DNA of 6,350 nucleotides from an uncultured Acetatifactor sp. (GCA_910585015.1 CAJUCT010000103.1:1-6350), one strand, 5' to 3'. Positions 1-5,218 are shown, counted from the first letter of the stretch. Translations and numbers: made by a program. Notes: generated by a model not told the origin, from the sequence alone.

Positions 1-302
1 TTTTTATCAAGCAACGATAAATTCTCGTTGGCAAGCTGTATAGCATCATCACTTATATCTGAAGCCATTATTGTCTTTATTCTTTCATGATTTAAAAAGC
101 CAAGTACCGTTAGCAGATAACCGCCGCCACAGCAAGGGTCATAAATACATACCCTATCCGGGTCATCTAAATAATGTAAACATCTACTGAATATTTCTTG
201 TGCAAGCCTTATCGGGAAATTAGGATATCCCGCTCTATGGACTATAACTTTTCCGCTTGCCAAATCCTCAAAATTCCTATTTTCACAATATTTATATACC
301 AT
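1..302 (-). CDS. AviRa-type 23S rRNA methyltransferase, 5' part (runs off the window)
   Basis: Only the first 100 codons are present; the gene continues beyond base 1. I translated it from the reverse strand, starting at ATG 302-300, with a GGAG ribosome binding site 9 bases upstream. The protein has the family's hallmark stretch YPNFPIRLAQEIF (residues 26-38), followed by an S-adenosylmethionine-binding motif I, DPCCGGGYLLTVLG (55-68), and a second acidic strand end, ASDIS (80-84). In the family, AviRa methylates a guanine in domain V of 23S rRNA and gives resistance to orthosomycins such as avilamycin. Whether this copy gives resistance is inference, since AviRa-like genes of unknown role also occur in Bacillota. 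It lies 22 bases after the kinase-like gene on the same strand and is probably co-transcribed with it. Family assignment is fairly secure; the exact target base is not. Confidence 0.8.
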   Translation of the reverse strand, partial: MVYKYCENRNFEDLASGKVIVHRAGYPNFPIRLAQEIFSRCLHYLDDPDRVCIYDPCCGGGYLLTVLGFLNHERIKTIMASDISDDAIQLANENLSLLDK

Positions 303-324
303 TAATATATTCTCCGTAAACCAA

Positions 325-849
325 TCATGGAATTTTTTCCACAATCCAATTATCAACCATTATCGAAGCCTGTTTAGGTGAAATGTCAGAAGCGTCCAAT
401 AATGTTATAGGATATAAAACATTCCCGTTTGACTGCTGTTTCAGCCATTTATTGAAATCCATAGAGTTTCTAATCCAATCATCATCACTTACCCCGCGTC
501 CTTTACGCATTCGTTCTTCCAATACAGCATCATCACAGACAACGGCAAGATAATAAATATGGGTAAACAATTCTCTTTCCGGTAAATTTTCAAGTTGTTT
601 TGGTACTCTGCAACCACATAGCACAACAGGCTTTCCAACTTGTGCAATATTGGCACATACCCTTAACCATAAACGATTATACTCGAAGTAATCATCCTCT
701 GGTGTATTGTAAATGTCATTCCACAATAAATCACTTTCCATTACAATATACTCTTTTTCATTAATAAACAATTCATTACAAAGCGTCGATTTTCCAACAC
801 GGGAAGCCCCGATAACAATGAATAATGGTTGTTTTTTAGTAAGTTTCAT
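325..849 (-). CDS. P-loop nucleoside/small-molecule kinase-like protein
   Basis: A 174-aa cytoplasmic P-loop NTPase. The Walker A motif is GASRVGKST at residues 14-22, right after a hydrophobic first strand. The segment VMESDLLW (36-43) places an aspartate where nucleoside-kinase-like proteins bind substrate, and the arginine-rich stretch LEERMRKGRG resembles a lid region. The size and layout match small kinases of the adenylate/nucleoside kinase type; the substrate cannot be told, and an antibiotic kinase is possible but unproven. I chose ATG 849-847, not the TTG 15 bases upstream, because a GAGG lies 5 bases before the ATG. It sits 22 bases downstream of the GNAT gene and 22 bases upstream of the AviRa-like gene, all on the same strand. 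Confidence 0.75.
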   Translation of the reverse strand: MKLTKKQPLFIVIGASRVGKSTLCNELFINEKEYIVMESDLLWNDIYNTPEDDYFEYNRLWLRVCANIAQVGKPVVLCGCRVPKQLENLPERELFTHIYYLAVVCDDAVLEERMRKGRGVSDDDWIRNSMDFNKWLKQQSNGNVLYPITLLDASDISPKQASIMVDNWIVEKIP

Positions 850-871
850 AATAGCCTCAAGCAATCCCAGT

Positions 872-1396
872 TTAACATTCTTTTTTGTAAATTAACATTC
901 CGTTACCATATGGGTCATCTTCCGCCCCAAATTCTTCCTTAACAAATTCATAACCATTCTTTTCAAGAACTCTCACAGAAGCATTATTCCCACGCATGAC
1001 ACGTCCATATAAAATATTTATTCCCAAAAATCTTTTTATAAACTCCGTCATAGCTTTTAATAATTCAGTTGCATACCCATTTCCACTATACTTTTTACAT
1101 ATCCCGTAACCTATTTCTACCTCATCAGGATTTCCTTCTACCGCATTTACGCCTGTGTCGCCTATCAATTCACCTGTTTCTTTCAGTTCAACAGCTAATA
1201 CATACGGTAAATGTTTGCCATTGACACAGTCCACATAAAATTTGATTGCTCCTTTAGTTTCTTCCATATCTGCATAGCTTTCATTTGGAATCCACATTTT
1301 TACTTCTTCCTCCAAATGATTTTCATATAAGCACTTGGCATCTCCTATCTCAAATTTTCTAATCCTCAAGTGCTCTGTTTCAAATATATATTCCAC
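872..1396 (-). CDS. GNAT family N-acetyltransferase (RimJ/RimL-like)
   Basis: A 174-aa member of the GCN5-related N-acetyltransferase fold, which moves an acetyl group from acetyl-CoA to an amine. It opens with the typical LRIRKFEIGDA strand-helix start. The acetyl-CoA pyrophosphate-binding motif A is present as EIGYGICKKYSGNGYATELL (Q/R-x-x-G-x-G/A in the form KYSGNGYA), and motif B as NNASVRVLEKNGYEFV. This resembles the RimJ/RimL branch, which modifies proteins or, in some members, antibiotics; the substrate is unknown. The start is GTG 1396-1394, with AAGGAG 8 bases upstream, and no better ATG is available. It begins 21 bases after the truncated TIR-like gene, and its ribosome binding site lies directly after that gene's double stop codons. 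Confidence 0.88.
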   Translation of the reverse strand: MEYIFETEHLRIRKFEIGDAKCLYENHLEEEVKMWIPNESYADMEETKGAIKFYVDCVNGKHLPYVLAVELKETGELIGDTGVNAVEGNPDEVEIGYGICKKYSGNGYATELLKAMTEFIKRFLGINILYGRVMRGNNASVRVLEKNGYEFVKEEFGAEDDPYGNGMLIYKKEC

Positions 1397-1417
1397 ACCC
1401 TTTTCTCCTTATATTTA

Positions 1418-1792
1418 TTACATAAATATCTTGGGTTTTCTTATTGCCATTCGATTTTCCTCCAATAATTCAGTATCCTGTTCACTCTTGGGGTAGTATT
1501 TATCTATATTTTTATAAATTGCTTGTAAGCCCCCTTGCAGATCATTAAAAGATTTTTCATCCTTCCAGCTATTAAACCCTTGTTTAACTATTATCAGAAT
1601 ATCCCAAATAAATTGGTCATGTGTCCGATCAAATATTTCCTGCAGTTCTAACTGTACCTCTTGTTTCCACAAAGAAAACTCTGAGTCATCATATATTATA
1701 TTATGAACCGGCATACTTTGCCCGCCTACGCTATGAAATCTTTTCTTTATTTGTCCCATATTTTCGATAAGTTTCATTAAATCTTGTTTCAT
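1418..1792 (-). CDS. Truncated TIR-domain protein (N-terminal part only), possible pseudogene
   Basis: A 124-aa soluble protein with no membrane segment and no motif I can name in its first 110 residues, which look helical and rich in W, Q, D and K. The last residues read MAIRKPKIFM and are followed at once by two stop codons. RKPKIF[IV] followed by SHSS is the classic first strand of bacterial TIR domains, so the reading frame appears to stop at the exact start of a C-terminal TIR domain. TIR domains in bacteria usually cleave or bind NAD-type nucleotides in anti-phage defence. Here the catalytic domain is absent, so the product should lack that activity. The start is ATG 1792-1790, with AGAGGA 8 bases upstream inside the end of the relE-like gene 12 bases away. 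The alternative is an intact small protein of unknown function that ends this way by chance. Confidence 0.6.
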   Translation of the reverse strand: MKQDLMKLIENMGQIKKRFHSVGGQSMPVHNIIYDDSEFSLWKQEVQLELQEIFDRTHDQFIWDILIIVKQGFNSWKDEKSFNDLQGGLQAIYKNIDKYYPKSEQDTELLEENRMAIRKPKIFM

Positions 1793-1804
1793 CTATGTAT
1801 TCCT

Positions 1805-2152
1805 CTAATCCCCCCGATAATTTTCACCTTCTTCAGAGATACTGCTAATCCCAAATAATATCTGGAGGAAATCCTGTTTTTCATTTAAAATACGGATAAC
1901 CCTAACCGTATCGCCCTCAATACGGTAAAAAATATAGTCTGGTTTTACCACTAAATAATGGTAATCTGTCGGATATTCAATCAAATCCTGTAAACAAGGA
2001 CCTTCATCGAGGAACATTTCCAACTGTCTGACAGTTGTTGCGATTTCCTTGGCACAAATTTTTGCACGGTCTCCTCCAAATTGTTTGGAAACATATGTTT
2101 TTATCCCTTGTAGATCATCTAATGCTTTAGGTGTATAGATTAGCTTTGGCAT
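1805..2152 (-). CDS. Type II toxin, RelE/ParE family
   Basis: A 115-aa protein of the RelE/ParE superfamily. It begins PKLIYTPKALDDLQGIKTYV, the usual first strand and helix, and ends with the family's strand pair PDYIFYRIEGDTVRVIRILNEKQDFLQILF, including conserved Tyr and Arg residues. Members either cut mRNA on the ribosome (RelE) or poison gyrase (ParE); this sequence does not let me choose. A tail of about 15 residues (SSISEEGENYRGD) extends past the core fold. Its ATG lies one base after the antitoxin stop codon, and there is no strong separate ribosome binding site, so translation is probably coupled to that of the antitoxin. That order, antitoxin then toxin, is standard for the family. 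Confidence 0.88.
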   Translation of the reverse strand: MPKLIYTPKALDDLQGIKTYVSKQFGGDRAKICAKEIATTVRQLEMFLDEGPCLQDLIEYPTDYHYLVVKPDYIFYRIEGDTVRVIRILNEKQDFLQILFGISSISEEGENYRGD

Positions 2153-2153
2153 A

Positions 2154-2399
2154 TTATAATCCCAGTGCAGCCTCTACTTCATCCGCTGTCAACCAACCTT
2201 TTTCTCTAGCAGACTGCTCTCCTTCCTCTAATTTTGCCAAAAGCTTTATCGTTGCCTTCAGCCTGTCTAATTCATCCACCTCTACAATGGCATAAGCACC
2301 TCTGCCATTGCGAGTAAGATATACTGGCTGATTAGTGCTTACTTCTTTTAACACTTCTGTATAATTTCGTAAATCTGATATTGGTTTTATGTTTGGCAT
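2154..2399 (-). CDS. Type II antitoxin, Phd/YefM family
   Basis: An 81-aa antitoxin. The N-terminal half (PNIKPISDLRNYTEVLKEV, then QPVYLTRNGRGAYAIVEVDEL) is the Phd/YefM DNA-binding dimer domain. The charged C-terminal half (EEGEQSAREKGWLTADEVEAAL) is the part that would wrap the toxin. The frame is open further upstream, but I chose ATG 2399-2397 because AGAAGGGAG at 2417-2409 is 9 bases ahead of it. Two earlier ATG codons directly abut that site and are too close to it. The pair likely represses its own promoter through the inverted repeat listed just upstream. In a mobile element such a pair would favour retention of the element. Confidence 0.9.
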   Translation of the reverse strand: MPNIKPISDLRNYTEVLKEVSTNQPVYLTRNGRGAYAIVEVDELDRLKATIKLLAKLEEGEQSAREKGWLTADEVEAALGL

Positions 2400-2424
2400 A
2401 ATCATCATCTCCCTTCTATTTTTT

Positions 2425-2453
2425 ATTATATACAAAACACGCAAAAATAGCAA
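2425..2453 (-). promoter_or_regulatory. Promoter of the toxin-antitoxin operon
   Basis: Read on the - strand there is a -35 box TTGCTA (2453-2448), a 17-base spacer, and a perfect -10 box TATAAT (2430-2425). The antitoxin ribosome binding site begins 8 bases after the -10 box, so the leader would be very short. It probably drives the antitoxin, the toxin and the close-packed genes downstream to the AviRa-like gene, since I saw no other clear promoter or terminator between 302 and 2399. Confidence 0.6.
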
Positions 2454-2469
2454 TGCAAATATGCGTGTT
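2436..2469. promoter_or_regulatory. Inverted repeat around the -35 box, candidate antitoxin operator
   Basis: The arms AACACGCA (2436-2443) and TGCGTGTT (2462-2469) are perfect reverse complements separated by 18 bases. One arm lies between the -35 and -10 boxes and the other just upstream of the -35 box, so a bound Phd-type dimer or tetramer would block RNA polymerase. The same hairpin could act as a weak terminator after the Schlafen-like gene, but it lacks a clean T run on the - strand. Confidence 0.5.
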
Positions 2470-2480
2470 AATTTACAGCA

Positions 2481-3638
2481 TTATTCTTCAGTAAAATTTT
2501 TTATCTTTCTCCATCGTTTATACAGCGCAAATGCGAGGGCCACATCTTTTACCCCTAACTCTGGTTTCCCATCCCGCTCTTCTTTTCCAACAATATGTTG
2601 CATAATCGCATCTTCTTCAATCTTTGATCGTATATTTTGCTTCAGTTCCCTATCAACACTCAAGAACCACTCTTCAAAGCTTTTCCTTTCCCCATCATGT
2701 TCAAAAATCATTATTGGTACTTCAATCCCACTTCTGTCATTACACCGATATTTCCCTTCTGTAAGAAGACCAAGGAGCTTTCCATTGATGCTGTCCTTTA
2801 GGAAATAATAATATAACCCTTTCCCAATCATAAATCTCCATTTCGGCTTTGGTATGATACATCTGCCTAAATCCATATACCAAAGTTCAGTTTCATACAA
2901 AACTGTGGAAAAATATTCCAGACTTAGTTTTGCCCAAGGCATACTCTCATCATCATAAAAATAGCTTATGGTTTCTACTGCATCTTTTGACTCTCCTACC
3001 ACTATTCTATATTCTGGATAATCTTTATGATAACTCTGTCTGCAATTATCCCAGTTTGTTTCTGACCATCCTGCATAATCCTCTAGTAAAAGTTCAAACC
3101 GTTGTGCGGGTCTTAAATCATATCCGAAATGTTTTCTCCACAAATATTCCGTATGTTCAATACTTGCTGTCTTGTCTCTTGGAGTATTCATATCCGCAGT
3201 TCTCGTATAAATGGCACCTGCCCTGATACGTTTACTAATCTGTGGATCTTTGCCAAAATCATTCTGCAAATAATATGGTGTATGATTTCCGCGCAGAATT
3301 ACCAAGACATCTATTTCATGTCCACCGATTTTTAAGGTATGCATCTCAACTTGAGGACTAAACCCACCTGCAAAATTCTTATCCCTTAGAAATTTAATAA
3401 AATCCGCAGTAACGCAGCGTTTACTGCTATTTTCTATTCCGCACACCGTCCCATCATCATTTGCACCATATATTAAATAAGCGTCCCTATCTTCCAAATT
3501 ATTTGCCATACAAATAATATCGTGCAGTTTATCTTCAGCTGTAGCTGGATAATCTGATTTATAATCCCAATAGCCGCCCTCATATCCTTTCAAAAGCAGG
3601 TCACTTATTATTTCTAAAAGTTCTTGATTCTTTTCCAT
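2481..3638 (-). CDS. Schlafen/AlbA_2-domain protein
   Basis: A 385-aa protein. Residues 19-155 match the Schlafen AlbA_2 domain: an acidic entry YEGGYWDYKSDY (19-30, with E20, D25 and K27), the helix KLHDIICMANNLEDRDAYLIYGANDDG (37-63) that corresponds to the K-x-I-x-AMAN-x-x-GG-x-L-x-x-GV-x-D-x-G signature, and the closing strand AGAIYTRTADMNTP (140-153). The C-terminal 230 residues are not recognised. Related domains are found in tRNA/rRNA-cutting Schlafen proteins and in many prokaryotic defence or regulatory proteins; the activity here is unknown. I chose ATG 3638-3636, with AGGAGG 5 bases upstream; a GTG one codon earlier is too close to that site. It is transcribed toward the toxin-antitoxin pair, ending 81 bases before the antitoxin start. 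Confidence 0.78.
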   Translation of the reverse strand: MEKNQELLEIISDLLLKGYEGGYWDYKSDYPATAEDKLHDIICMANNLEDRDAYLIYGANDDGTVCGIENSSKRCVTADFIKFLRDKNFAGGFSPQVEMHTLKIGGHEIDVLVILRGNHTPYYLQNDFGKDPQISKRIRAGAIYTRTADMNTPRDKTASIEHTEYLWRKHFGYDLRPAQRFELLLEDYAGWSETNWDNCRQSYHKDYPEYRIVVGESKDAVETISYFYDDESMPWAKLSLEYFSTVLYETELWYMDLGRCIIPKPKWRFMIGKGLYYYFLKDSINGKLLGLLTEGKYRCNDRSGIEVPIMIFEHDGERKSFEEWFLSVDRELKQNIRSKIEEDAIMQHIVGKEERDGKPELGVKDVALAFALYKRWRKIKNFTEE

Positions 3639-3663
3639 CACATCCTCCTATCAATTTACTTAA

Positions 3664-3692
3664 ATTATAAATGATTTAGTTCCTATCCACAA
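3664..3692 (-). promoter_or_regulatory. Promoter of the Schlafen-like gene
   Basis: On the - strand, -35 TTGTGG (3692-3687), a 17-base spacer and a perfect -10 TATAAT (3669-3664) stand 26 bases before the start codon. The predicted start site falls just ahead of the AGGAGG at 3649-3644. The -35 box matches the consensus only in its TTG half. Confidence 0.5.
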
Positions 3693-3750
3693 CATAATGT
3701 ATTTAACCTTTTTTCGTCTTTTTACATCTTACAAATAAAAAACCGACACA

Positions 3751-3789
3751 TGGCACAACATTGGCACAGAACTTTCCCAAACTGGCACA
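3751..3789 (+). repeat. Three TGGCACA direct repeats upstream of a promoter
   Basis: Exact TGGCACA copies start at 3751, 3762 and 3783, and a weak copy (TTTCCCA) starts at 3773. The steps of 11, 11 and 10 bases keep the copies close to one face of the helix. They end 9 bases before the -35 box of the + strand promoter, a usual place for an activator or repressor. They also lie in the divergent region between the two halves of the window, so they could serve either side. The protein that binds is unknown. Confidence 0.4.
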
Positions 3790-3796
3790 GCTTTGC

Positions 3797-3813
3797 GATT
3801 TACACGGTAAATC
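3797..3813. promoter_or_regulatory. Palindrome over the -35 box, candidate operator
   Basis: GATTTAC and GTAAATC flank the three bases ACG, giving perfect 7-bp arms centred on the -35 region of the promoter at 3799-3827. A repressor dimer bound here would cover the -35 box. No regulator gene for it is visible in the window. Confidence 0.45.
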
Positions 3814-3827
3814 CCCTATGTTAAAAT
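3799..3827 (+). promoter_or_regulatory. Promoter of the DUF4320/TadE-like operon
   Basis: -35 TTTACA (3799-3804), a 17-base spacer and -10 TAAAAT (3822-3827). Transcription would start near 3834 and give a leader of about 125 bases before the first start codon, long enough to hold the hairpin at 3892-3934. The ATG at 3826 lies in the -10 box and cannot be the start of the gene. Confidence 0.55.
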
Positions 3828-3891
3828 GAGTATCGTGAAAAATCATACACAGGCAGTCGCTCCGTATCCCATACGCAGCCCTGCCGCAAAG

Positions 3892-3934
3892 AAACGCAGG
3901 CAAGAAGTCCCACCCCGGCTTCCCGTCTGCGTTT
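3892..3934 (+). terminator. Leader hairpin with T-rich tail, candidate attenuator
   Basis: The arms at 3892-3907 and 3919-3934 pair over AAACGCAG/CTGCGTTT and GAAG/CTTC with two mismatches and one wobble around an 11-base loop; TTTTCTATT follows. It lies 10 bases before the GGGAGG of the DUF4320-like gene, so it can act as an attenuator or as a structure affecting translation. The left arm closely matches that of the hairpin at 5115-5163. Confidence 0.4.
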
Positions 3935-3957
3935 TCTATTATCCGGGAGGTGAACTA

Positions 3958-4383
3958 TTGAAAAAGAAACTGAAACGGCTGCAGCTGTCCGAGAGAGGCG
4001 ATTCCTCTTATATCAGCAGCTTTGTTTACATTCTGGTGGCTGTCGTCCTGATTGCCTTCATCATCAATGTGTTCCACATCATTTCCGTCAAACAGGAAAT
4101 GGACCACATGGCAGACCAGCTTGTAAAACAGATCCAGCTAAACGGCGGCACCAGCGGGGAAACGGATGCCCTCTTTTCCTTTCTCTCCGGACAATTGGAC
4201 GAGGTTGAAGGTCTTTCTTATCAGGTGTCCGGTCCCGGCAATACCAGCCGCATCCAGATTGGGACACCTTTTTACGTTACGGTTACAGGGCGCTGCCATC
4301 TGGGCGGTTTCTGGAAGTTCAACCTTGTGCCCATCAACGTCCGTTCACAGGGCGCAGGCGTCAGTGAACACTACTGGAAATAA
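3958..4383 (+). CDS. DUF4320-like membrane protein of a conjugative element
   Basis: A 141-aa protein. A short basic N-terminus (KKKLKRLQLSERGDSS, residues 2-17) precedes one membrane segment at about 18-44; the remainder, about 100 residues, would lie outside the membrane and ends in SEHYWK, the ending typical of DUF4320 proteins. This family occurs in Clostridia conjugative elements beside Tad/prepilin-like genes, and its fold and position suggest a pseudopilin-like role at the cell surface; its function is not established. I chose TTG 3958-3960, with GGGAGG 7 bases upstream, because the longer frame from 3826 begins in the promoter and its extra residues look unlike protein. The next gene follows after 14 bases. 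Confidence 0.72.
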   Translation: MKKKLKRLQLSERGDSSYISSFVYILVAVVLIAFIINVFHIISVKQEMDHMADQLVKQIQLNGGTSGETDALFSFLSGQLDEVEGLSYQVSGPGNTSRIQIGTPFYVTVTGRCHLGGFWKFNLVPINVRSQGAGVSEHYWK

Positions 4384-4397
4384 GAGGGAGGGACACC

Positions 4398-4880
4398 ATG
4401 TTTAAGAAAACCATACGAAATGAGCGCAGGGATATGTCCTTTTTTACAATCTTCGTTATCCTGGCAATCATCATGCTGATGTCATTCGTGCTGCTGTTTG
4501 CATCCGTCAAAATTAACTGTATGAACATCCGCAATGCCGCAAAAATGGAACTGAACAATGTCAGCGCCCGCATCTATGCGGATACCTTCCATTCACAGAG
4601 GGAAGCCAACCTTGACTCGTACATGGCAGACCTGCATTTAAGCTCTGCCTATCAGGATGCCCTGTGTGCCGGCTTTATCAATGGGATGGAAGAAAGGATA
4701 CAGCTTTCCAATGAAGATTACAGGGTGGAGAACATCAGCCTCCAGTTCAACCAGTATTCTGACAAGATTGAGTATGTGGTGGACTGCGATGCTGTTTTCC
4801 AGATCCATATGTTCGGGGAACTGTTCCCGCCCATTACGCAGCATATCACACTGACTGGTTCCCATAATACGAAATACTGA
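4398..4880 (+). CDS. TadE-like/pseudopilin-like membrane protein
   Basis: A 160-aa protein with a charged N-terminus (FKKTIRNERRD), a single membrane helix at about residues 14-37 (SFFTIFVILAIIMLMSFVLL) and a predicted extracellular domain of about 120 residues with alternating strands near the end (VENISLQFNQY, IEYVVDCDAVFQIHMFG). That layout matches TadE/TadF-type minor pseudopilins, and its place directly after a DUF4320-like gene supports it. ATG 4398 has GGGAGGG about 6 bases upstream. The two genes probably form one operon from the promoter at 3799-3827. No secretion ATPase or prepilin peptidase is in view, so any full apparatus must lie elsewhere. Family call is moderate; no catalytic motif is expected. 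Confidence 0.55.
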   Translation: MFKKTIRNERRDMSFFTIFVILAIIMLMSFVLLFASVKINCMNIRNAAKMELNNVSARIYADTFHSQREANLDSYMADLHLSSAYQDALCAGFINGMEERIQLSNEDYRVENISLQFNQYSDKIEYVVDCDAVFQIHMFGELFPPITQHITLTGSHNTKY

Positions 4881-4901
4881 TAGGAAGCTTTTTCATTTCA
4901 A

Positions 4902-4949
4902 AGCACAAGATATAGTATTTTGTAATTGACTTGTCCTATATCTTGTGCT
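4902..4949. repeat. 14-bp perfect inverted repeat around a promoter
   Basis: AGCACAAGATATAG (4902-4915) and CTATATCTTGTGCT (4936-4949) are exact reverse complements with a 20-base loop. The right arm fills the spacer of the promoter at 4926-4954 and the left arm lies upstream of its -35 box. No T run follows, so I read it as an operator or a foldable DNA site more than as a terminator for the TadE-like gene. Confidence 0.6.
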
Positions 4950-4954
4950 ATCAT
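4926..4954 (+). promoter_or_regulatory. Strong promoter-like element in the gap before the ligase
   Basis: -35 TTGACT (4926-4931), a 17-base spacer and -10 TATCAT (4949-4954), both close to consensus. The expected start is near 4961. Nothing protein-coding with a ribosome binding site begins soon after it, and a strong terminator stands about 60 bases downstream of the start. Confidence 0.55.
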
Positions 4955-5017
4955 AAATTTGTTATTGAATTTTGTGCAATTTCGGAACGGAAAGCACACG
5001 CTGTTTAAGTTTGTACG

Positions 5018-5067
5018 GAGTCAGAAAGTATAAAGTGCAGGTCACTTTACGCCTTCTGGCTCTTTTT
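5018..5067 (+). terminator. Strong intrinsic terminator
   Basis: Arms 5018-5037 and 5043-5062 form a 20-bp stem with 16 Watson-Crick pairs, two wobbles and two mismatches, closed by TAAAGTG/CACTTTA around the loop CAGGT, and followed by TTTTT (5063-5067). It would end the DUF4320/TadE-like transcript and also any transcript from the promoter at 4926-4954, which would then be about 105 nt long. Confidence 0.75.
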
Positions 5068-5114
5068 ATGTCTGTAACATCATTTAACAGACTATCATAC
5101 AGCAAATCTGTACG

Positions 5115-5163
5115 CAGGCAGGAATGATCCGGCAATTAAGCCGCCTCATCTCCTGCCTGTTTT
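5115..5163 (+). terminator. Second leader hairpin, candidate attenuator ahead of the ligase
   Basis: CAGGCAGGA (5115-5123) pairs perfectly with TCCTGCCTG (5151-5159); the inner part pairs ATGA/TCAT and CGGC/GCCG around the loop AATTAA, and TTTTC follows at 5160-5164. It stands 12 bases before the AAGGAGGG of the 10-codon ORF and 75 bases before the ligase start. It is terminator-like, and so could limit readthrough into the ligase. Confidence 0.55.
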
Positions 5164-5185
5164 CGTTCAAGGAAGGAGGGCAAAA

Positions 5186-5218
5186 GTGGAAATTCACAAA
5201 TTCACTGGCAAAATCTAA
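5186..5218 (+). CDS. 10-codon ORF with strong RBS (leader peptide or gene remnant)
   Basis: GTG 5186-5188 reads MEIHKFTGKI and stops at TAA 5216-5218. The site AAGGAGGG (5173-5180) is 5 bases upstream and is stronger than the AGAGG used by the ligase. The ligase start lies 19 bases after its stop codon, so ribosomes on this ORF could aid ligase translation. It could be a true leader peptide or the first codons of a gene that has been lost. Short length makes it uncertain. Confidence 0.3.
   Translation: MEIHKFTGKI

Noticed and set aside
2389..2808. 139-codon + strand open frame
   Set aside because: It is antisense to the Schlafen-like gene and the antitoxin start region and shows no family motif or ribosome binding site.
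3751..3789. CRISPR array or replication iterons
   Set aside because: The repeats are only 7 bases and too few, with no uniform spacers and no replication initiator gene nearby.
3751..3795. Sigma-54 promoter suggested by TGGCAC
   Set aside because: TGGCAC-N4-TTTGC at 3783 has the GG-GC distance one base short, and the copy at 3751 has correct spacing but TGGC in place of TTGC. The repeats are better read as protein-binding boxes.
3826..3957. N-terminal extension of the DUF4320-like gene from ATG 3826
   Set aside because: The ATG overlaps the -10 box of a good promoter, has no ribosome binding site, and the added residues are Pro/Arg-rich and cross a hairpin; TTG 3958 has GGGAGG at the right distance.
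4902..4949. Intrinsic terminator of the TadE-like gene
   Set aside because: The stem is long but the loop is 20 bases and no T run follows; the arms instead frame a promoter.
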